Assembly: GCA_020746875.1 (NCBI GenBank)
Contig: JAGTJL010000019.1
Location: 186,001-250,000, forward strand
DNA: 64,000 nucleotides
Reading direction: 5' to 3'
From: Rhexocercosporidium sp. MPI-PUGE-AT-0058
Lineage: Eukaryota; Ascomycota; Leotiomycetes; Helotiales
Part shown: piece by piece, positions 58,824 to 64,000 of the stretch
Position numbering within the stretch: position 1 is the first letter of the stretch
Layout: every line of letters starts with the position of its first letter
Notes under the pieces: generated by a model
Seen by the model: only the letters and a program-made list of their open reading frames with translations
Databases searched by the model: none
What the model was told of the DNA's origin: nothing
Position numbers and translations under genes: made by a program

Positions 58824-61404
58824 ATTATAATTTAAATCTCGTCTTAAGTTAAAGCGTAAGCTTATTTCTTAAGTTTTTAGTCGTAATATTCGGCGCTTTT
58901 ATATTTAAGAAACTTTATTCCGAGAATTATATTATATTTTAAGTTTTTATAATTATAAAATCTTTTTCGAAAAGTTCTCGAGATTCTATAGTCGTCTTAT
59001 ATTATTATATATAAGTTATAAGCGTTAATTATTTAAAATTAATACTTATTAAATATTATAAACTCTTAATTATATTTAAATAAAAAAAGAAATCCTTATA
59101 ATTTAATTTTATATTTATTAAGGAAATTATAATTTAAGCTATTATTTATTAAATTATTAAGTGACGTATTCGTATTTATCTCGGGTTACTTTAATCTTAT
59201 AAAAATATATAAGCGTTTAAGAATATTTCTTAAGCTTTCGACGCTTAAGATTTAATATTGCCTTTTCTCGTATCTTTTTCGGTGCTAGACGGCTTTTGTT
59301 TCTTAGCGCGTATAATAGTATATATTTTCTTTTTTATTAAAAGGGGTTTTTTTATTATTTTAAAACGTTTTTTTGCTTTTAGCTTTTAAGAATTATTTTA
59401 CGCTTATTATACGAACTTAAAATAGCTATAGTCCTTAAATTAATGACTTTCTTGCTTATAAGAGCGGTAAGATATAATACTCTTAGTATAATTCTTTTTT
59501 TTTTTATTTTTACTTTTATTAAAAGGTCGAGAACCGAAAGCTAAAAGGGCGCCGTTAAATGCGCGCTTTTTATTATTATTCTTAAAATATTCTTTACGGC
59601 TTTTTTTACGAGATCCGTTATTTTTAAGATTATTATTATTTTATCCGCTTTTGCCTTCGTTATGCTTAGCTTTTAATATATTAAAGAATATTTTTTAAGT
59701 TTTTTTAATAAAAGACTTAATATTATTAATTAGTTTCTTTTATTATTAATAAGTATTAAAAGGGTTTATGAAAGTATAAGAATTAATTTATTGCGCTATT
59801 AATATATACGTAATTACTTTATAAAGGTTAATAATAATATTATTATTAAATATCCGAGTGTTATAGTTTTTAATAAGTATAATAAACCGTCGGTATATTG
59901 CTTGAATAGACTTGCCCGGTTATTAGCGGAACCGCTTAATATTTTTAATAACTTTAGCATTTCGAGTTTCTTTAAAAGTATAAAGCTTTTTTAAGAAGTC
60001 AATGAATAGGTTTTATACTAGCGGAATATTCTCGGGTTTAGTTATAGTTTACTTCGCATCACTTTAATAAGTTAATAAGTTGCTTTTTATATTTGCGGCT
60101 ATAACGCGTACTCGATTCGCATACGTATTATAATTATATAAACGAGTTTTAAAGATCTCTTTTTAAGTATTTTTTTAATTTTATAAGCTTTTAAAACTCT
60201 TTTTTTTATATTTTTTAAAAATTATAATCGTAAGGTATTTCTTATAATTGCGCTTATCTTTCGCTTAAGCTATAATATATTTTAATAAAATATAAGCGTC
60301 TGGATTTAAATACGTTAATAATATTATTTTAAGTTTATAAATTATATGATTTGCTATAAGTAATGCGGTTGTTTCTCGGGGGTATTCTAAGGCCGGCAAA
60401 GTCCTAGGCTTAATAGCATCCTTATTAAGCGGGTGCTATAAGCTAGGCAAGTTAGCTTCTAACCTTAAATTAGGATTGCGCTTTATTAAAGGTAATTTAA
60501 AGTCTTTTATTAAAATAATAATAATAAAATTTAATATTATATTACGAGTTCGTTAAAGGCTTTCTTTAATCGCATATTATTCATTTATTACGTCCGTATA
60601 AGCGACGGAAATTGCCCGGAGGCGGCGAAGTCTAATAAAACTATTTTTATAATAGGCGAGCTATATCTTCGCATAAGTATTCTTAATCTTAAACTTAGTT
60701 AATAAGCGCATATGCTCTTCGAGCTCGCGCTGCTTTTAAGCGATTTATTCTTTAATAAATATATTTAAAGCCGCAAAATCAATATTAATATTAAGGATAG
60801 AAAAAATTATATTATCTATTATATAATCGAATATATCTAAGTTACTTTTAGTTTAGGCTATAGCCTTGCTTTTCTTTTTACGAGTATAAACAGGCTAGTT
60901 ATAAGTATAAAAAGATTCCTTATTACTATTACTGCGAGTGCTTTAAGGTAGTTCGCTATTAAAAGTATTTTCGCTTTTAATCGTGTAAAGGAGATTTACA
61001 GATTTTATAGTTTTACGAAGAATATTACGAGCGGCACTACCGAAGCGAGTATTATCCGCAGGTTTAGCGTTATTAAATATAATTACTTAATAAAGAACCG
61101 TTCCTTTACTCTTTATATTACTTCTTTATAAGATAAAGAAATTAGCTTATTAAATAGAGTTCATAATAAGTAAAGCTTCGTAAAGGTTTAAGGTAAATTA
61201 TATTTAAAAAACTAATCTCTGGCTTTTAAAGAAGTTTAAAAGAGAAGCGTATATATAAAGAGGGTTACTCGTGAGGGGAAGCAAAACGCCGGCGTGATTA
61301 AATATATAAGTAGGACTGATTTTATTAATACCGTAAAAGCCTCGGCCCTTTTATGCTACGGGCCCGATTCCGTACAAATAAAATGAATAAACATACACAT
61401 GACA
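58824..61404 (-). mobile_element. Truncated gypsy-2 copy (5' LTR, gag, start of pol)
   Basis: Co-linear with 49876-52456 over exactly the same length (2581 bp), so no net insertion or deletion. It carries the 5' LTR and gag but is cut off inside the gag-pol region at 58824, where homology stops abruptly. The gag zinc knuckle (about 59430-59470) reads YRSYKQESH-FKDY: here the His survives while the first and last Cys are Tyr, the reverse of the full copy. More AT-rich than its partner, suggesting at least as much mutation. No 3' LTR. Confidence 0.9.
61148..61404 (-). repeat. 5' LTR of the truncated gypsy-2 copy (257 bp)
   Basis: Same length as the other two LTRs. The inner end is mutated (tattaaatag) and the outer end intact (catacacatgaca). 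Confidence 0.9.
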
Positions 61405-61655
61405 GTTTTTGTTACGGGATTTAAGTTAAGGCGTGTCGTAATAAGATCTATGGAATCTACGACAACTTATTACATAGCTTTTAGTAGCATTTTATATGAC
61501 AATTAATAATAATTATTTAAGTTGTTTACATGCTTTGTTTACTTGCATTTTGGTGGGGTTGCCGCCAAGACGCTAAAATAGAGACTGCCACATCTTAGGA
61601 TAACCCTATTAATAAGTAATTAAGCTAAAATAACGTAAAGCATAAGGAACCGGAG
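61405..61655. other. Transition zone, no gene
   Basis: Composition begins to rise from RIP-like toward balanced. Nothing recognised. Confidence 0.35.
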
Positions 61656-62110
61656 TTTGAAGGTTAATCGTAAAGAGCCAACCTTTAATTTAAAGCTTTT
61701 CACGAAGCTTAACGTACTCTAGTAGCTTAAGGCGTTATTTAAGAGCAACTTTCTCGTCGTCGATAAGAGACATTGCGAGATAAGTTTCGCTCTTACTTAT
61801 AAGAGCTACTTCTACTCGTGAGCACGCCGAAGGAGACTAATAATAAGGCCGCTTACTTGTTTCTAAGCAAGGGCATAGTTAAAGAGCGGCTGAAATAAAA
61901 GGAGTAAAAGAAAGAGCATTTAATCGACCGCCGAGGGTTACGTATACCGAAGAGACTGAATTTTTGAAATTAAATAAGCTATAAAAGTGCGCTTAAAGGA
62001 TACGCGCATACTCTACTAAAGACCGTATCTGCTTACTTATTACGGTAGCCTTATTAGCTTTCCTTAGTTGATCGAATGCCTACTTGAGGGCTAGTTTCAC
62101 TTTTATAGCT
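61656..62110 (-). pseudogene. Decayed minus-strand ORF at the compartment edge
   Basis: A single minus frame reads AFDQLRKANKATVISKQIRS, LVEYARIL-AHFYSLFNF, SVYVTLGGRLNALSFTPFIS, SACSRVEVALISKSETYLAM, SLIDDEKVALK-RLKLLEYV and KLREKL, with only five or so TAA/TAG stops. It is less mutated than most relics here. Not assigned: the helix-rich, charged composition resembles DNA-binding or transposase N- or C-terminal regions, but that is only an impression. Confidence 0.42.
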
Positions 62111-62946
62111 TTTAAAAACTAAATAAAGCGTTGCAAAGAACAGGCTAGGTATCATTCACGATTCAGAGTGGCATTACGCCCAAAAACTGCTCATAGTACA
62201 CGATGATGTTTTATTAATTCTGCATGAGCGAATCGCAGGCCAAAGGTTCAATTACTTGGTAAGCATAACGAGCAACACACCTCGCTCGATCTATGAGATG
62301 GCCCAGACCAAGCCACCTCGCACAGACCCGCTATCCTGGCGCGCGCTGGGCCACCAACAACCCGCTATCACTGTCACTTCACGCTACGTCACGCCGTCCC
62401 GGTCTGTGCCAATCCGCCACCAGCCAGGCCAGCGTCCGCCGGCAGATTGCTGAAGTGACACCTTCAGTCAGTCAGATTCTGTCCCGCAAGCCGCGATCGT
62501 CCAGAACTAAACTTGGGGGTGCGGGGCGGAGCCTGGCCTGGCCAGGCAGTGTTTATCTTGGTCTTGATCTTGCGGCTGTCAAGTTGCATAGGGCAACAGA
62601 ATGGTCCCAGCGAACCTATCTTGCTGGAGGCAAAATGGAACGAAGATTCCAATGACCGGCCTGGTTGAGTGACCCGAGTCACATACTCAGCTCAACTCCC
62701 CAAGAGTGTAAGGACAGGTTGGTGGGTAGGTAGGCAGGTAGGTAGGTATGGTAATCATTGTCGCTTATTGTAGGTAAACAGACAGACATTCGGATCCGTG
62801 CGCTGGCCGGGTAGGTCAGGTACTGTAGCGAGAGGGAGGTATGCAGTCAGGGTCCGAAGCAGTGCAGCGAGGTGCATGCCCATGCCCCATCACGAGTGTA
62901 CTATCTCTTCTCCCTGATCAATGTTGACTCTGTGGCTCAGAGCTTA
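62111..62946. other. GC-balanced intergenic region downstream of the bZIP gene
   Basis: Ordinary composition. Three overlapping short open frames on both strands (62256-62682) lack start context, domains or codon structure and are left out. The region must contain the bZIP gene's 3' untranslated region and polyadenylation signal, but no clear AATAAA was identified. Confidence 0.45.
62718..62750. repeat. GGTA-type tetranucleotide microsatellite
   Basis: Imperfect tandem ggtt/ggtg/ggta/ggca units: a short simple-sequence tract in the non-mutated compartment. Confidence 0.75.
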
Positions 62947-63720
62947 CTACTCCGTAGAAAGATTGCCATTTTTCAGGGGGGGTAGCATGCCCATGCCCAG
63001 GACGCATGGTCCAGACCACCCAGCAGTCTCCGTCTCATTTGGTGACCAGTCAACCGGGCAGCTCCCATGCTCCACCTCGCGGGTAGCATCGACCGGCTGC
63101 ATGGCGGCGCCACCGTTTTGTGGGTGTTGTTGTTGCTGCTGTTGCTGCTGTTTCGTCTTTAGATGCTCTACCAGCTCGATCGAAAGTTGGTACTTCGCCG
63201 TCAGCGCTTCGTTCAGCTGCGCCTGTAGAGCCGTGTTCTTGTCCACTTGCTCGCTGTACATCTGGCGAAGCGTCTCCAGCTCGTCCTTCCTCTTGCCACG
63301 GAACTTGCGAGCAGCGACCATGTTTCCGATCCTTCGCTTCTCGAGTCTCTGGGTCTCGTCGAGAGCGCTGGCTGTCCTTTTGCGCTTGGGACCCGACGTC
63401 GTCTTTCCCACAGGCTCGTCATCTTCTTGCGACGTGGCCCACGAGTCCCGTCGTATGCTCGTTGAGCATTGGAATGGCATGTCATACGGGTAGACTATGT
63501 CAGGCGAGCTGGTCTCGTGGAAACTCGCTTCGCTCCCTCCGTTATAGGAGAAGTCATCCTCGAAGCCGGGCGCTCGGAACGGAGTCCCATATGAAGGTGG
63601 AGGGATGTCAAAGACTGGCCCCTGATAGAACGGTGGTGTAATCTGATGATTGCTGATGGGATATATGTTTTGAACTTGGCCGAATGGCTGGAATCCTGGA
63701 TGTAGGTGTTGGGATGCCAT
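62947..63720 (-). CDS. bZIP transcription factor (257 aa), single exon
   Basis: Likely nuclear DNA-binding regulator. ATG at 63720-63718, TAG at 62949-62947. Frame upstream of the ATG is open but lacks another ATG, so this start is chosen. The N-terminal half (about 1-100) is Pro/Tyr/Phe-rich and probably disordered, with an acidic patch (SQEDDEP) before a basic cluster KRKR (about 112-115). The basic region is RRIGNMVAARKFRGKRK (about 129-145), with the invariant N-x7-R (Asn133, Arg141). A coiled coil follows, with Leu at 151, 165 and 179; the heptads between hold Gln158 and Ala172, so the zipper is imperfect. An eight-Gln run (about 191-198) and a Pro/Trp-containing tail follow. It resembles the small stress/amino-acid-control type fungal bZIPs, but the subfamily is not assigned. 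No RIP signature: the gene looks intact, only about 1.5 kb from the mutated block. Confidence 0.9.
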   Translation of the reverse strand: MASQHLHPGFQPFGQVQNIYPISNHQITPPFYQGPVFDIPPPSYGTPFRAPGFEDDFSYNGGSEASFHETSSPDIVYPYDMPFQCSTSIRRDSWATSQEDDEPVGKTTSGPKRKRTASALDETQRLEKRRIGNMVAARKFRGKRKDELETLRQMYSEQVDKNTALQAQLNEALTAKYQLSIELVEHLKTKQQQQQQQQHPQNGGAAMQPVDATREVEHGSCPVDWSPNETETAGWSGPCVLGMGMLPPLKNGNLSTE

Positions 63721-64000
63721 GTTGTAGATCAGAGGGGCTCCAAACAATAAGCTTGTCTTGAGATGTTGCTTGAGGAAGAGGGAATCAAGTCAAGAGGTTG
63801 TTGTGCTGCTGACCCTTGGGGGATTGGGGGAGAGCAATCTGGCTAGGTAGACATTCACTGTGTAGTCTGAACTGTATCAGCGAACTGTTAACGGAGATTT
63901 TGGGTAGATTAATAGATGAAGAGTTCTTTGGCACGCCTCTCATTTGTCATTTTTGATGTGAAGATAATTCGTTTTGCCATTCGATCTATAGTTTTGCTCA
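63721..64000 (-). promoter_or_regulatory. Upstream region of the bZIP gene
   Basis: Balanced composition. Should contain the 5' untranslated region and proximal promoter. No clear TATA box or upstream ORF identified by eye. The window ends here, so the promoter may be truncated. Confidence 0.5.

Noticed and set aside
58755..58824. Helitron 3' terminus
   Set aside because: The hairpins are suggestive and a CTGA tetramer is present, but the following base is G rather than the T expected after a Helitron end, and no helicase/Rep motif was found nearby.
62256..62682. Three overlapping ORFs on both strands
   Set aside because: Open by chance in GC-balanced DNA. They overlap each other in different frames, with no domain, start context or codon structure.
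62921..63641. Plus-strand and alternative-frame ORFs overlapping the bZIP gene
   Set aside because: Shadows of the bZIP coding sequence; the plus-strand Cys run is the complement of the polyglutamine tract.
1..64000. tRNA, rRNA or other structured RNA genes
   Set aside because: None recognised on either strand. The hairpins at 58757-58800 and in the copia LTR do not fit a known RNA fold.

Overview
The window looks like a filamentous (ascomycete-type) fungal genome with an AT-rich, RIP-mutated compartment next to a GC-balanced gene-bearing one. Roughly the first 61.4 kb is AT-rich, nearly free of long ORFs, poor in CpA/TpG and rich in TpA. It is packed with LTR retrotransposons and dead genes. 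From about 62.2 kb to the end the base composition is ordinary, and there is one convincing intact gene: a single-exon bZIP transcription factor on the minus strand (62947-63720).

Three LTR-retrotransposon families are present. (i) A Ty1/copia element (3155-9335) has identical-length 317-bp LTRs, a perfect 5-bp target duplication, and a single gag-pol frame (4299-8846) with 15 internal TAA/TAG stops and no frameshift. (ii) A very large Ty3/gypsy element on the plus strand (14106-26684, 282-bp LTRs) has a heavily decayed pol. (iii) A second Ty3/gypsy element on the minus strand (44167-52456, 257-bp LTRs, target duplication gaata) is followed by a truncated relative (58824-61404). The shared 2581 bp of the two copies is co-linear, with no net indel. 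Differences between paired LTRs are almost all transitions.

Between the elements lies a graveyard of dead protein-coding sequences. They can be read because point mutation created stops without moving the frame. The clearest are a 511-codon minus-strand gene (11549-13081), two protein-kinase-like relics (31427-31990 plus; 33155-33952 minus), a minus-strand gene with a 27-residue tandem repeat (35700-37000), and a roughly 4-kb minus-strand relic in three frames (54355-58312). Most of their products are not recognisable to me. Catalytic residues in several relics have changed in the way C-to-T/G-to-A mutation predicts: Asp to Asn, His to Tyr, Cys to Tyr.

Layout: 1-3149 decayed coding; 3155-9335 copia; 9341-14105 two dead minus-strand genes; 14106-26684 gypsy-1; 26685-44161 mixed dead genes and two tandem repeats; 44167-52456 gypsy-2; 52462-58823 dead genes ending in a GC-rich hairpin cluster; 58824-61404 truncated gypsy-2; 61405-62200 transition; 62200-64000 bZIP locus. 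All reading was done by eye: boundaries of decayed genes are approximate, and the species cannot be named from this alone.
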